Below are positions 45,138 to 56,637 of a DNA stretch of 64,000 bases, one piece after another (the stretch's first letter is position 1; each line of letters begins with the position of its first letter). Position numbers and translations under genes: made by a program. The notes under the pieces are model-generated. The model was not told the DNA's origin, did not search any database, and saw only the letters and a program-made list of their open reading frames with translations. The stretch is from Boswellia sacra (taxonomy: Eukaryota; Streptophyta; Magnoliopsida; Sapindales; Burseraceae), in contig SNVD02014976.1 of NCBI GenBank assembly GCA_013180625.2, positions 32,182-96,181 on the forward strand, read 5' to 3'.

Positions 45138-46943
45138 TGGTAGCCCTAAGGCTACATGATAATTTTGATGATAACAATACACATTGATTAATTGAGATTT
45201 ACTAACATGTTTATTTATGTGCAAGAGTAAGATCATTGAATAATTTTAAAATCAAGAAGAGACTTATTAAAATGAAGTGTTGAAGCTAAGGAGAAGACTA
45301 CATGTTAAAGGCACCAAAGTTTAAGAACAAGGATTGACTCAAGGATGTGACACATGAGCAATGTTCAATCAATTAGTCATATATATCTCTACAAATATCC
45401 AAATGATGTGATTCTTGAGCCTTTAGAAAGCTTACTCAATTTATAACATTTCATATGTTTTAATAAAATTCAAATTTCAAGTGCAAGGTTGTCCAAATCA
45501 TCATGCAAGTTGGAAGACAAGTGGAAGCAGTTGACATGAGCACTGAATACTCCTTTGGACATATCTTGAGCTAGAAAAATCAAAATGACTTGATTCTTGC
45601 GGCATTGGAAAGATGACTTAATGAGTAACATTTCATTTGTTTTAAAAAAATTCAAATTTCAAACAGAAGGCCGACATAATTGACATGCAATTCGGTGGAC
45701 TGACACAAAGAAGAAAAATCAACTCACATGAGCACCGAATGGTGTTTGGGCCATATCTTAAGATAGAGATATCCAATTGCTTTGATTCTTAATGTTTTGG
45801 AAAGATTATTCAAATATGAAGATCTTTTATGTTTTGAATAAATTCAAATTTCAAATGGAAGGCTGACAGAATTATCATTCAATTTCGTGGGACCTGACAC
45901 AAGAAAGAAAAATCAAGGCACCATGAGCACCGAATGGGGTTTGGCCATATCTTGAGCTACAAGATATCCAAATTGAATGATTTCTTAATTGCATTGGAAA
46001 GCTTATTAAAATGTGCAAATATTTTATTTTTTGTAGATTTTCAAATTTCAAACAGAACATTGACAAAAATGGCAGAAAAAATTACGGTTTTTATGGTGGC
46101 AGAAAATTTGGAGTTGGTGTCTTCACTTGATTAAGTTCATCTCATTTGCCTATAAAAGGAGCCCTTCTCCCATGCATTCGAGAGTGCAAGAGAAGCATTT
46201 TATCAAACAAAAAGCAAGAGAAATATCAAGTCTAGAGAGCTTTTATATTATTTATCTACTCTTTGAAGAGAGTTATACTTTTGTTGTAAAAATTATCTTT
46301 GTTCTTGTATTGTGGTGAGAGTGAGATATTATTGTAAAGGATAATAGTTATCCTTGAGAGAACTCTTGTTGTGTGTTATCAAGAGTTGAGGAAAGTTACC
46401 TTGGTGAGGTTGTTCATCAAGAAGAACTCTTGGTGTGGTGTTATCAAGGGTTGAAGAAGTTGCCTTGGTGAGGTTGTTCATCAAGAAGAACTCTTGGTGT
46501 GGTGTTATCAAGGGTTGAAGGAAGTTGCCTTGGTGAGGTTGTTCATCAAGAAGAACTCTTGGTGTGGTGTTATCAAGAGTTGAAAGAAAAAGTCTTGGTG
46601 AGGTTGTTCATCAAGCAAGTTGTAAAGATTTCTACAACTTAGTGGAAAGCTTAGCTCGTGGAGCTAGGAGCCCGTGGACGTAGGCAAGGTTTGCCGAACC
46701 ACGTAAATTGAGTTTGCACTCTCTCTATCCCTTTCCTCTTTACATTTACTTGCACTTGTGATTGTTCATCATTATTATTCTTTTGATTGCATCTTTGATA
46801 AATTCTAATTTCATCTTCTTCACCGTCATTCTCAAAGAAAGAGTTATATAATTTTGATCTTTCAAGAAAAGTTTTCTAAATCCGTTTTGATAAATAAAAA
46901 CCCAATTCACCCCCCCTCTTGGGTTGCCATACCTGGGTCAACA
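45138..46943 (+). repeat. Copia 3' LTR
   Basis: 1806 bp, homologous along its length to 39596-41406, including the 190-bp and 65-bp arrays. It ends GGGTCAACA before the GCTCC duplication. Scattered substitutions and small indels separate the copies. Confidence 0.93.
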
Positions 46944-46948
46944 GCTCC

Positions 46949-48615
46949 GAATGTATAGTTTTCATAGAAACTTAGGGTTGTGAATTGCAATACATGACTG
47001 AATAGATGAAGGTCGGAAGGGACTGCACTGCAAAGTGCTAAAATGGAAGGGCTGGAGGGAGGTCAACTATTGAGTGTTAAATGACAGCCGCCTGGCGGTT
47101 GGTCCCCTAAATTTGGAATTTTTCATTATGAAACCTTCCATATTTGTTTCTTTGCTTCCTTTTTCAACTCCAACCCTCCACTATATAAACACCCTCTCTC
47201 CTCACTTTTAAGGCACACCGATTATCAAATATATTCATCTCTTCTCCCTCTTAAAGACATGCTCGAGAATTCGAGAAGTCTTTTTTAGTTTAAAGTTTTT
47301 AGGCGTTCTATTGCTCTAAACTCAAAAATGGTACGTCGTAAGAGCAGTCTCTTTTCTCCCCTCTATTTTCTTATTTACTTTTCTTGCTTAAAATAAGCAT
47401 TTTTAGGGTTTTATGAATTGTTTAACCCTCTTGTTTGTTGTGCGAGATAGATAAGCGTGTTGAGATAAGTCTGCTATCCCTTCCTTAGTAGAATCATGTT
47501 TAGGAATTTAATTTCTTTAAGAATTCTTAGAATCATGCTTAGAAGCACATGATTAGAATCATGCTAGGAGGACTTATAATTGCTTTGAAGCATGCTAGGA
47601 AATAGCATTGAATAGGCAAGAGTTATCACATTGCCCTTTTGAATGCTTGTTGGGCTAGAATAGCCTTGTTTGGTTTTGATTGTTTGACTTAGGCTAAAAT
47701 ATGTCATGATAACCATGTTTAGGCTAGAAATGCCATGAATTAATATGAATTATGCTAGAATAGCAATAGGTAGAATTATGATGAAAGAATTATCAAATCT
47801 AGGCTAGAATGCCATGATTCTAGATTATGGCTTTAGTTAAAATTCTAATTGATTGATATGAACACATTTATGAATATACCATGTTCAATTGTATGATGCC
47901 ATGAAGTGGTGGTGGTCTCACACTAGTGGTGAGGGACCATCACTTAGACTAATTGAATGCATGTTTGAATAATGCCATGAAAGAAGCTTAATAGATGTTG
48001 AATAGACTCACATATCATAGTGAGAAATTCATCATCTATTAAGTCTCGAATTGACTATTTATATTTCAAATTTGAATGTATGATTTATGTGAATAAATGA
48101 ATGCTATATTTGAAGTGTTAAAGTAAAATTTACTTTATTTATTGAAGAGCAATGTAATCTTTTTTCCCATCCCCCATGTTTGAAAGGAAATGTAATCCAT
48201 TCTCCTTCCTCTTTCTATGGATGAATTTGTAACTGTTATTTGATTGAATAATCACCTGACATGCTTAATAAGGATAAAAATGAAAATGTGTATAAAATGA
48301 ACAACTTAGGTGGACTGTATGTCAATATAAAGTATTTTTATTTGGTATACCCTAGTCGAGGCTGGATTCAGATCTGGACAGGTCGAATCACTCGTACCTA
48401 ACTTCTCAAACCCATCTCTGAAGGGATCAAGTTAGTTTAAGTCATAAAGCAAGGGATCGGATTGCCCCCATTCATTCCCAATTAAATAATTAGGTGGCAA
48501 CTCCATTTCTCCATACATGCCCATGGCTTATTTGTATTCCTTTAAGTCTTGAAAAAGGCTTTGACACAGTGTTATGGTTGCAAACGCTCTGGCAGGATGA
48601 AAGCTCTGTTCACAA
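46949..48615 (+). repeat. Element B 3' LTR, right part
   Basis: Continues the LTR interrupted at 39595 and aligns with about 24170-25870. It ends TGTTCACA; the flanking ACACA resembles the left 5-mer ATACA. Confidence 0.85.
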
Positions 48616-48620
48616 CACAT

Positions 48621-50010
48621 CCAAAAATTTATTTAAATTATATATTTATATTTTTATATTGTATGGCTTGTGGGCATGAGTGGCGTTGACATCAATTGTT
48701 TCTAATTCCATCACATGATTCACATCTATGGATATACAATACAACTTACTATGCTCATGTTATATTTAAAATACATTTTTATATTTTTCTAACCTTTCTA
48801 ATGTTTAAATCTTGTCCAATTAACTGATTTTTTTTCTTTAAATTTTTTTTAGCTCTAGGAATTTGAGATTCTCTGCCTACTGCCTACCTTAACTTCTGCT
48901 ACTGAACTTGATCTACTCCAACAGTAGGTAAATGTACTTATTGCCTAAACTAAAATTGGTGATTATTTAGTATTTTAGTTTGTAACCAAGTTTACAATAG
49001 TAATCTATGTTGAAAGAGATATATTTACAGCTTGTGAATCAATTAGGTTTAAGTAAACAATGGGGATATTTTTCACATTTGGTCAAACTTTGTGATATGA
49101 TAGGGAAGTCTGATGACTTTGTTGAAATAATATTGAAAAGATGTTGTTAGGCTTGAATCTCAACCTGAAAAATATGCCATGTCTTTGCCTGTTGCCTTTT
49201 ATGAGTCCATTGATTGATTATTGATTGTATAGACAAATGAGTAGCGAATAAAACATGAATGCAATCTACTGTACAAAAAGAAGAATAATAGAATAAGATA
49301 AATAGGAGGTAAGCAAGCCAATCAAAAATAGAATAGAATACAATTTTAATCATATAAATCACAACAATATGAACTAAAATTGATAAACTAGAATCTAATT
49401 ATAAAATGAAATATAAATTGAAATGTATAAGTTGAATTTTATAAATTGAACTAAAGCATCTAAACTGAAATTAACACACTAATGTAAATTGTATAGACTG
49501 AAATCTATTTATAATCGAAACATCAACTGAAATCTATGAATTGAAGTGCATGTAAACTAAATTTTGCAAAATGAACTAAAGCATCTAAACTGAAATTAAC
49601 AAACTAATGTAAATTGTATAAACTTAAATTTATTGATAAACTGAAACATGAACTAAAATCTATAAACTAAATTGGATCTAAATTGAATTTTAGAAACTGA
49701 ACTCAACCATCTAAACTGGAGTTAACAAACTAATATAAATTGTACAAATTGAAATTGATAAAGTGAAGTCTATTTATAAACATAAACTAAAATCTATAAA
49801 ATGAATTGCGTCCAAACTAAATTTTATAAACTGAACTAAAGCATCTCTACTAAAATTAACACATTAATATAAATTGTCCAAATTGAAATTAGCATATGAA
49901 TAGTTACTTTGAGATATTAATTATGAGTATAAACTTAATCTTATCAACTTTGAAGCTTGGAGGTTTGGGTTAACATAAATCTCTAAGATTAAACACTAAC
50001 ATATACGGTT
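48621..50010 (+). other. hAT 5' interior, non-coding
   Basis: No protein homology. It ends at a splice-acceptor-like TTTTTGCAG near 50028, just before the transposase ATG. It includes a 125-bp tandem repeat (see next entry). Confidence 0.55.
49380..49900 (+). repeat. About 125-bp tandem repeat in hAT, four copies
   Basis: The word ACTAAAGCATC (or ACTCAACCATC) recurs at 49450, 49575, 49700 and 49834. Units are AT-rich and contain AAACTGAAATTAACA and AATGTAAATTGTATA. Confidence 0.85.
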
Positions 50011-50035
50011 TTGGTGATTCTTTTTGCAGGTATTA

Positions 50036-52139
50036 TGACTTCTGAATCAACTACTCCCATTCCCACACGAGACACCCTTGAAGAAGTGAATAGTGATATT
50101 GCTACCCAAAAAAATAAGAGGAAAAAGCCTCAAGCATTTGGTTTATGGGATCATTACAAAAAAAAAATTGGAGGAAACAACTGTGTTTGTAGCTATTGTG
50201 GGAGGTCCTTTCTTTATGATAGTAAGAAGCACGGGACTAAAACAGTATGAAATCATTTAGATAGATGGCCAAAGTACATTTTGAGTGATAAACAAGCCGA
50301 AAAGGATGAGAAACAAATAGTTCTTTCTTTTGGTCCAAAAAAAATTAGAAAGTGGAAGTGTGAGTAACCTTGTAGGTATAGGCTTTGATAAGGAGGTAAT
50401 TAGGAGGGCGGTTGTCGAGATGATAATTATAGATAAGTTGCTATTTAAGTTTGTAGAGAATAAAGGGTTTCGACTTCTCATGCAACTTGTGTGTCTGAAG
50501 TTTGAATGTCCATCAAGAACAATAGTGGCAAGGGAAATTTTCTCTTTGTTATTAGGCAAGAAAGAAATTTGAAGAAGTATTTAAAAGCAAGCAAAGTTAG
50601 GGTGTCACTAACTACAAATATTTGGACTTCAATACAAAACTTGAATTATATGGTGATTACTACACATTTCATTGATGACAATTAGAGGTTGCACAAAAGG
50701 ATTTTGAGTTTCTCTCAAATTTTGAATCATAGAGGGGAAACTATTAGGAAGCAATTGAGTCGTGCTTGCTTAAGTAGAGATTGAAGAATAGATTCACAAT
50801 CACAGTGGATACTACTAGTGCAAATGAAGTGGCACTCAATTATGTGAAGAGAAAGGTGTAGGGTTGGAAAGATAGTGGGCTTATTCTTAATGGAGATTAC
50901 ATGCACGTTCGTTGTCTTGCCCATGTTGTGAATCTGATTATTGGTAAAGGTTTAAAAGATCTTCATAAGTCTATTTCTAGTATTTGTAATGTTGTGCATT
51001 ATGTGAGATCATCTCCTACAAGATTATAGAGATTTCAATCTTGTGTTGAACATGAAAAAATTCAATACAAGGGAAATTTAGTAATGATATGTACCCACTA
51101 GATGGGATGCTTCATATTTGATGTTGGAGAGTGCTTTACATTTTCAAAAAGCACTTGACCGTTTGGAGGAAGAGGATGGACACTATAAACTCTACCTTGT
51201 AGAGCACAACAAGTTGGGACCACCTACGGAAGAGGATTAGGATCAAGGTAGAATATTTGTTAGTTTTTTTCAGAAATTTTATGAAGTAACTCTAAAATTT
51301 AGTGCTTTTTGACTGTGACATCACATTTTGCATTTAATGGGATATGGAGAATTCATAGTAAATTGATTGAGTTCCAAGAACGAGTAGTAGTGTTTTGTGT
51401 GATATGGCAAGAAATATGAAGAAGAAATTTGACAAGTACTTTGGGTCTTTTGATAATTTAATGAGATATTGCTCACTGCAGTTGCGCTTGATCCAAGATT
51501 CAAATTTAGGTACTTTGATTTTACTTGGAAGAGTTCTTGGGGTGATACTAAGACAAAGCAAATGATAATAGGGCTTAAACCGTTGTTGTTTAAGCTATAT
51601 GACACTTATAAGCCTTTTGTAGATAGCTCTTCAAAAGTGGTAAGGACTTAAGTGTCAAAGCCCCATGTTGGTCATATTCGAACCACATCATTGAGTGATG
51701 AAGTTGAGATGGCAAAGCCATGGGTAGATCCAGCTGTAAAGTTTATAGATAATTTAAACAAGTCAGAAACATCAAACGAGGTGGATACTTATTTGGACAA
51801 TGCCAATTTGGAGGCCAGAGTGAGGATTTTGATATCTTGGCTTGGTGGAAACTAAATGAAGGCAACTTTCCCATTTTATCACGTATAGCAAAGGATATTC
51901 TTGCTATACCGATCTCCATTGTTGCTTCAGAGTCAACATTCAGTACTGAAGAGCAGATTTTTGACCAATTTAGGAGTTCATTAACTCCTAAAATGGTTGA
52001 ATCCTTAATATGCTCACAGACTTGGATAACCTCTACATTGATTGATGAAGTATTCCCAACTATAAAGATAATAGAAGATGCTATCGGAGATTCTGTGGGT
52101 TTTTTTACATTACAGGTAATCATGGATTTTGGTTATTAA
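50036..52139 (+). pseudogene. hAT transposase (BED finger, RICESLEEPER-like)
   Basis: The N-terminus (ATG 50036) leads to a BED-type finger: GLWDHYKKKIGGNNC, CSYCGRSFLYDSKK, then a TGA at about 50248 before NHLDRWPK. The core is readable in several frames: EMIIIDKLLFKFVENKGFRL, VSLTTNIWTSIQNLNYM, TITVDTTSANEVALNYV and RCLAHVVNLIIGKGLKDLHK. The C-terminal hAT dimerisation domain (about 51840-52040) is well kept: LAWWKLNEGNFPILSRIAKD, LAIPISIVASESTFST and FRSSLTPKMVESLICSQTW. Multiple stops and frameshifts make it non-functional. Confidence 0.9.
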
Positions 52140-53284
52140 CTTAAAATATTATTTCTAATTTACATTGTAAAGCATTAAGTCTTTGACTAACTATATTATT
52201 TTCGTTTGTGTTTGTTTGTCATTGATATAGAAGTTTTAAAATCAACCATAACAGTAGTTTAGCATTTGAACCTTGATTGATGAGTGCCAATTTCATAGGT
52301 AATAATTAATTTCAATACCTTTTCATCATTGAATTTGAGTTTTACATAGTTAAGACTTGTTAAGTCTTTATTGGGTTGGTAACTTTTAGTTTGATTTTTG
52401 ACAACTTGATGGCCTTGTTGAATGTTAATTATTTTTTCCTCTCATTTTTTTTGTTTGAACCTTGAAGTTGTTGGAAATCTAGAAGAGATGGCTTGATTCT
52501 TTTTCAATCCAAGTAGGTGGAATCTCAAGATTTAGTTCGGTGGAGATAATGTCATGCTTTGTTGGAAACTGGGATTGTTGCATCTTAATCATGTGTATTG
52601 TGTTGTACTTTGGACTTTATATTTATGTGTTGTAGTTTGGACTCCATATTTGTGTCTTGTACTTTGCTCTCTAAACTTATGTGTTGTACTTTAGACTTTA
52701 TATTTTTTTAGTTTTGGACTACAATATATGTTGTCGACTTGGATTTTGAGTAGCTTCTAAATGAAATGAAATTGTATGTTAAGGGTGAGTGTATATTAGT
52801 TGAAAGTGCTTTTGTTTTACTTAGCATAGATGGGAGATATTGGGTGGGTTTTGTAATGTTTTAGTTTTGGTTGTGTTTATCATTGAGTTTCATGACTTTC
52901 ATCCTTGTTTGGAAATTTTGATATACATAAATATACTAGTATTTGAAGTTTTGATACATGGTAAACTAGATCTTGGGCTTAAAAGTTCTAAATTTATGTC
53001 AATTAGCATTAATTTGTGTATGATAGGTTAATTTTTGTCAAGGCTCAGCCTTGTTTTGCATACAATATAGCCTTTAAAATAAATATGGGCCTAATACAAA
53101 TGCTGTAAAACAAGTTTAAAAAAACTGTGAAATTGGGTCATGACCAACCCAATCAACCCGACCCGACCTGATCTTTCAGGTTGTACACTTGAAAAACCTA
53201 ATCACAGTCCAAAATTCCCAACCCGATGCATAATCAAGTCATGTCAGGTTCCAGAAAACCCGACCCGACCTGTGTGCACCCCTA
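52140..53284 (+). other. hAT 3' non-coding region and right TIR
   Basis: T-rich 3' sequence with no coding homology. The last 140 bp are rich in AACCCGACCCGACCTG words, and the end CCTGTGTGCACCCCTA is the right terminal inverted repeat. Confidence 0.8.
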
Positions 53285-53292
53285 GGGGAATG
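53285..53292. repeat. hAT target-site duplication, right
   Basis: GGGGAATG, identical to 22578-22585. Confidence 0.92.
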
Positions 53293-53445
53293 GAAGTAGG
53301 ATTATATCATTGTTATTCAACATGTAAACTACATCTACTTCTAATACTTCAAATATAGAATTCATATAAATCAAGCATTCAATAATGAAAAGCATATTCA
53401 TGCATATTAAGCATTCAATATAAGCATACAATTCTAAGTGATGGT
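53293..53445 (-). repeat. Element C 5' LTR, part 2
   Basis: Continues the LTR from 22577. On the minus strand it matches the element B LTR around 25190-25380 (ACCATCACTTAGAATTG versus ACCATTACTTAGAATAATTG, and CTATATTTGAAGT). Element D is inserted after ATGGT (53441-53445). Confidence 0.6.
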
Positions 53446-54858
53446 TGATAGGTGTCTATTTATGTATTACTTTTATATCAATTCATCCATGTTTCTTTGC
53501 TATATTCCGTGGTATTTTTATGTTTTTGTGTGTTTTGATGTTTGTAGGAGTTTTGGAGCAACTTGCACAAAAATGGAGTAAAACCCTTCATTTCACCTCT
53601 GCTAGTCAGTGATCTTCTCGGATTTAATTGTATTGATATACAATGAACCCGACGACATGTTATATACCGTTGGAAAGCTCTCGAAGTCTATTTTCTGGAG
53701 AAGTTTACGGTTTATAAATCCATTCAGTGTACCAAAAGTTGTAATCAAACAGTGTGAGATGTATAGAAATATAATTCCACAAGTCACTGTAGCATGTATA
53801 ATACGGGGCACTGTAGCAATTCACTGTAGCAGAGTATTAAAACACATTTTAGGGTTTTATTTTGATAACTTGAAGGGGGGAGAACGTGGAGGAGGCTGCA
53901 TCTTTGGATTTCTCTCATCTCTTGGAGTTCTTGAAGGAGATTGAAGGCTTGGAAAGAAGAAGAACTACAAATCCTAAAAGATTTCATCAAATTTGCTAAG
54001 TTTTCCCTTTCCCTTTCATTTTCTGGAATGTCTCCATATTGTATTGTATTTGTATTCTATCTGAATCTGTGTAACTAAATCTGAATTGGTTGAGGGTGAT
54101 TTCAAAGCCCTTGATATGGTTTTTGTGAGTTGATTGTGCAAGATATTGTTATCCAATTCTCTAATTGAAGTTGCTTGTATTCTCCCATATTTAATGCTTA
54201 TGATTGCTTGCTGATTGTATTTGAGTGGCCAACTGAATATAATCTGGTTGTGATTTATGGCTAGACTAGAAATCTTGATCCGTAATTGTCTTGAATTTCT
54301 AATCATTAGTAGCGAAATTGTGATCAGAGATTGCAATTGGAGAATATAACCTAAGTTAAATAATCCGAGCTTGTGTGTTTATTGCTTAGATCAACCTGTC
54401 TTTCTTTTCATAATGCATCCATTGAATTAAATTTAGAGAGCTTGTTCTAGGTTGTTAATGGATAGAGATTAAGTAAAGAGCCTATTTTATTTAACAACAA
54501 AGTAAGGAAAGATTGGGATAACAGAGCTTGTTGTTATCTACGGTTGATAACTTCAATGCTGTAATTGGATGACAATTCTACGATTAATTCGCAAATCTAT
54601 ATCTTGTGTAGAGAATGATCCCTTAACCAGCTTTCTCCCATTGATTTTTCATTCGAATTAACTTTCTGTTTTGTTATTCTTCGTTTGCATTATTATTTCA
54701 CTTAGTTAATCAATCAACAAAACCCCCCATTTACTCTGTTTTTGCTTTCGAATAACAAATCTAATTAGAATCAATCCTGTCTCTTATACACATCTAGATG
54801 TGTATAAGAGACAGTATTACTTGTGCGACTAGTATACTTGCTAGTTTCGAACGCATCA
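53446..54858 (+). repeat. Element D 5' LTR
   Basis: 1413 bp, the reverse complement of the element A LTR type, from TGATAGGTGTC to AACGCATCA. About 30 bp (GTGGGAACGATATC region) are replaced by a 38-bp adapter sequence at 54777-54814. Confidence 0.9.
54777..54814. other. Nextera mate-pair junction adapter (artefact)
   Basis: CTGTCTCTTATACACATCT followed by its exact reverse complement. This 38-bp palindrome is the Tn5 mosaic-end junction of the Nextera mate-pair library method, not plant DNA. It replaces LTR bases that are present in F (62216-62246) and A. Confidence 0.97.
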
Positions 54859-54864
54859 AGTTTT

Positions 54865-54882
54865 TGGCGCCTTTGCCGGGGA
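54865..54882 (+). other. Element D primer binding site (tRNA-Asp type)
   Basis: TGGCGCCTTTGCCGGGGA, one mismatch to the F site. Confidence 0.87.
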
Positions 54883-54970
54883 ATGATTTTCTAATCGATT
54901 TGTTATTTTGTTTTCATTGTTGATTCATATTTTCTTTGTTTTCTTTTCTGATTGTTTGTGTTTAGACAAC

Positions 54971-55797
54971 ATGGCAGTAAACTTCTATCAATTCAGTAGC
55001 GGATTTGAGCCACAAGTACCATGGAGAGTAAATGAGGTAAGCACTCCGAACATTGAACAACAACTTTCTGAGCTAACCTCTCTTATGGAAAACATGGCTG
55101 TAGGAGATATGCAAAAATCTTATGAATGTGGGATATATTCCACGATGGAGCATCCAATCGACATGTATCCAGCTTTACAAGAAGAATATATGGAAAAAAG
55201 CCAATGCCATGGGTGGATTTCCAGGACAAACGAGGCAATGGTATGATCCTTTCTCTAGCACTTACAATGCTGGATGGGAAGATCAACATAATTTCAGTTA
55301 CTGGAATCATCAACCAATCACTCCAAATGTGATACCAAATCGGCCACAAGTTTTCAATCAACCTAGAGTGCAGCAACCTTTTCAAATGCAACCACCACCA
55401 ATGCCACATCCAGCACCGAAACCAGCTTCACAAAACTCAGGTATGTCTCTCCAGGACATTGTTAATGCACTTGCCACTAACACAATGCAATTCCAGCAGG
55501 AAACTGGGGCAAGTATCCAAAATCTCGCAAATCAAATGGGACAATTGGCTACTAGCATGAGCAAATTCAAGGGCCAATGCTCAGAAAAATTATCTTCTCA
55601 AACGGTGAGCAATCCAAGAGAGAATGCTTGTGCGATAACTTTGCGAAGTGGAGAGCAAATTCAAAATGGAGAGCAAATGGAAACTGGGGCAAGTATCCAA
55701 AACCTGACAAAGAAATCACAAACTGATGAAAGAGATGACACCACTTCCACCATGAACAACACATCATCTTCTAAGGTCGATCTTAAAACTCAAATTC
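54971..55797 (+). pseudogene. Element D gag, N-terminally deleted, truncated by E
   Basis: From ATG 54971 (MAVNFYQFSSGFEPQ) the frame shifts near 55195, where an extra A (GGAAAAAAGCC versus GGAACAAGCC in A) is present. It continues as ANAMGGFPGQTRQWYDPFSS through the Pro/Gln-rich region to SSSKVDLKTQI at the E junction. Codons after 55797 belong to the E LTR. Confidence 0.82.
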
Positions 55798-56611
55798 TGA
55801 CACAGGAGTGTTGCAATCCATGGGATTCATGATAGATCATCAAGGGGTGCAAATTGTTACAATGGTCAGGAGTGCACATGAACCAGAATGAGGGATAATT
55901 TCGTAAAAGAACTGGTATTGCTGTGCAAAGAATTAAATGTCAAGATTTGTGGCTATAAGAGATCTTGAAGTCAGCTTTCTAACACATTTGTCAATGTGTC
56001 ATTTGGAGTTGTCTGCAAGAATCTATGACTATCTCTTAACAGCTGGTTCATAGTTAATGGTGCATTAAAGTCTACTCTAGAATTTGAATTTGATTGCGTA
56101 GTTGGTTGCAATTTGAATTTCTAGCTTAGTTGGTTGTGCTTTTATTACCTAATGTGTTTACTTATGAGTCTTAGTCAATAATTGAGTTGTCAATGTATTA
56201 GTTGAGCCGTAATTGTTGAACCTGTCTCTTATACACATCTAGATGTGTATAAGAGACAGGCTTGGAGGGTTGTTCCAAGTTATTTAAAGTCCCAAAGTTG
56301 TGTGTTTAAGGCAGTGAAGTTTGGAATTCGAATTTTAATGGAATTTCAGTGTTTATACTGATTTCTTCTTAACTCTGTATCTCTTGGTGTATTCCATAGA
56401 GTGGTGAGTTAGTTTTGAGCCCTGTATCCTTTGTTTACATCCTTGGGTGGTGAATTTTCTGTATCCCATTGGTGTTTACCTTGGTGGTGAGTTTGTTACC
56501 CTAGTTTGAGTGTTTATTGGGTTTCATAATCCTTGTTCCAGTCATTGACTGAGTTGTTTATCAACTTGAAGATCCTCTCTTGATTTGTTACAATCCAGCA
56601 GCCCGGTATTA
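55798..56611 (+). repeat. Element E 5' LTR
   Basis: 814 bp including an adapter insertion at 56222-56259. Very similar to the 3' LTR, which indicates a recent element. Confidence 0.92.
56222..56259. other. Second Nextera mate-pair junction adapter (artefact)
   Basis: The same 38-bp mosaic-end palindrome as at 54777. It stands where the 3' LTR has about 27 bp, ATCATTTAATTATTGTCTTT and a few more bases (about 61412-61440). Confidence 0.97.
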
Positions 56612-56615
56612 GATT

Positions 56616-56627
56616 TGGTATCAGAGC
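56616..56627 (+). other. Element E primer binding site (tRNA-Met)
   Basis: TGGTATCAGAGC, four bases after the LTR end. Confidence 0.93.
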
Positions 56628-56637
56628 TTTTGGTTCA

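Larger units (their letters stand above)
39596..46943 (+). mobile_element. Ty1/copia element (SIRE-like), deletion derivative
   Basis: The LTRs 39596-41406 and 45138-46943 start TGTTAGCCC or TGGTAGCCC and end GGGTCAACA. The 5-bp duplication GCTCC (39591-39595, 46944-46948) is perfect. The PBS is of the tRNA-Met type. Gag, protease and integrase come in copia order. Most of reverse transcriptase and RNase H is deleted. Long LTRs, a gag with a long coiled coil and repeated GGGGGAG tracts before the 3' LTR suggest the SIRE/Maximus group. It is the innermost insertion of the middle nest. Confidence 0.9.
23958..48615 (+). mobile_element. Element B: Tat/Ogre-type gypsy with antisense PMD gene
   Basis: The LTRs are 23958-25870 and 39390-48615 (the latter split by copia). 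The flanking 5-mers ATACA (23953-23957) and ACACA (48616-48620) differ by one base. Order on the plus strand: PBS, gag, basic ORF, protease with G-patch-like segment, reverse transcriptase, RNase H, second (archaeal-type) RNase H and integrase, then a long 3' region with an antisense ORF and tandem repeats. The second RNase H, G-patch-like segment and antisense ORF point to the Tat lineage. All coding regions have multiple stops; the element is dead. Confidence 0.87.
22586..53284 (+). mobile_element. hAT transposon carrying nested retrotransposons
   Basis: The termini are TAGGGGTGTTCAAAA on the left and, in reverse complement, TAGGGGTGCACACAG on the right. A perfect 8-bp duplication flanks them. 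Both ends are rich in ACCCGACC subterminal motifs. A decayed hAT transposase lies at 50036-52139. Without element B the transposon is about 6 kb, a normal size for an autonomous hAT. It was inserted into the LTR of element C. Confidence 0.9.
53446..55797 (+). mobile_element. Element D: Athila-type, left part only
   Basis: The 5' LTR, PBS and shortened gag are close relatives of element A, but in plus orientation. The element is broken in gag at 55797 by element E. No 3' LTR is seen in the window. It shares with A the loss of the gag N-terminal half. Confidence 0.85.

Noticed and set aside
54777..54814. Perfect 38-bp palindrome as a biological regulatory or recombination site
   Set aside because: It is identical to the Nextera mate-pair junction adapter and occurs twice in place of ordinary LTR bases.
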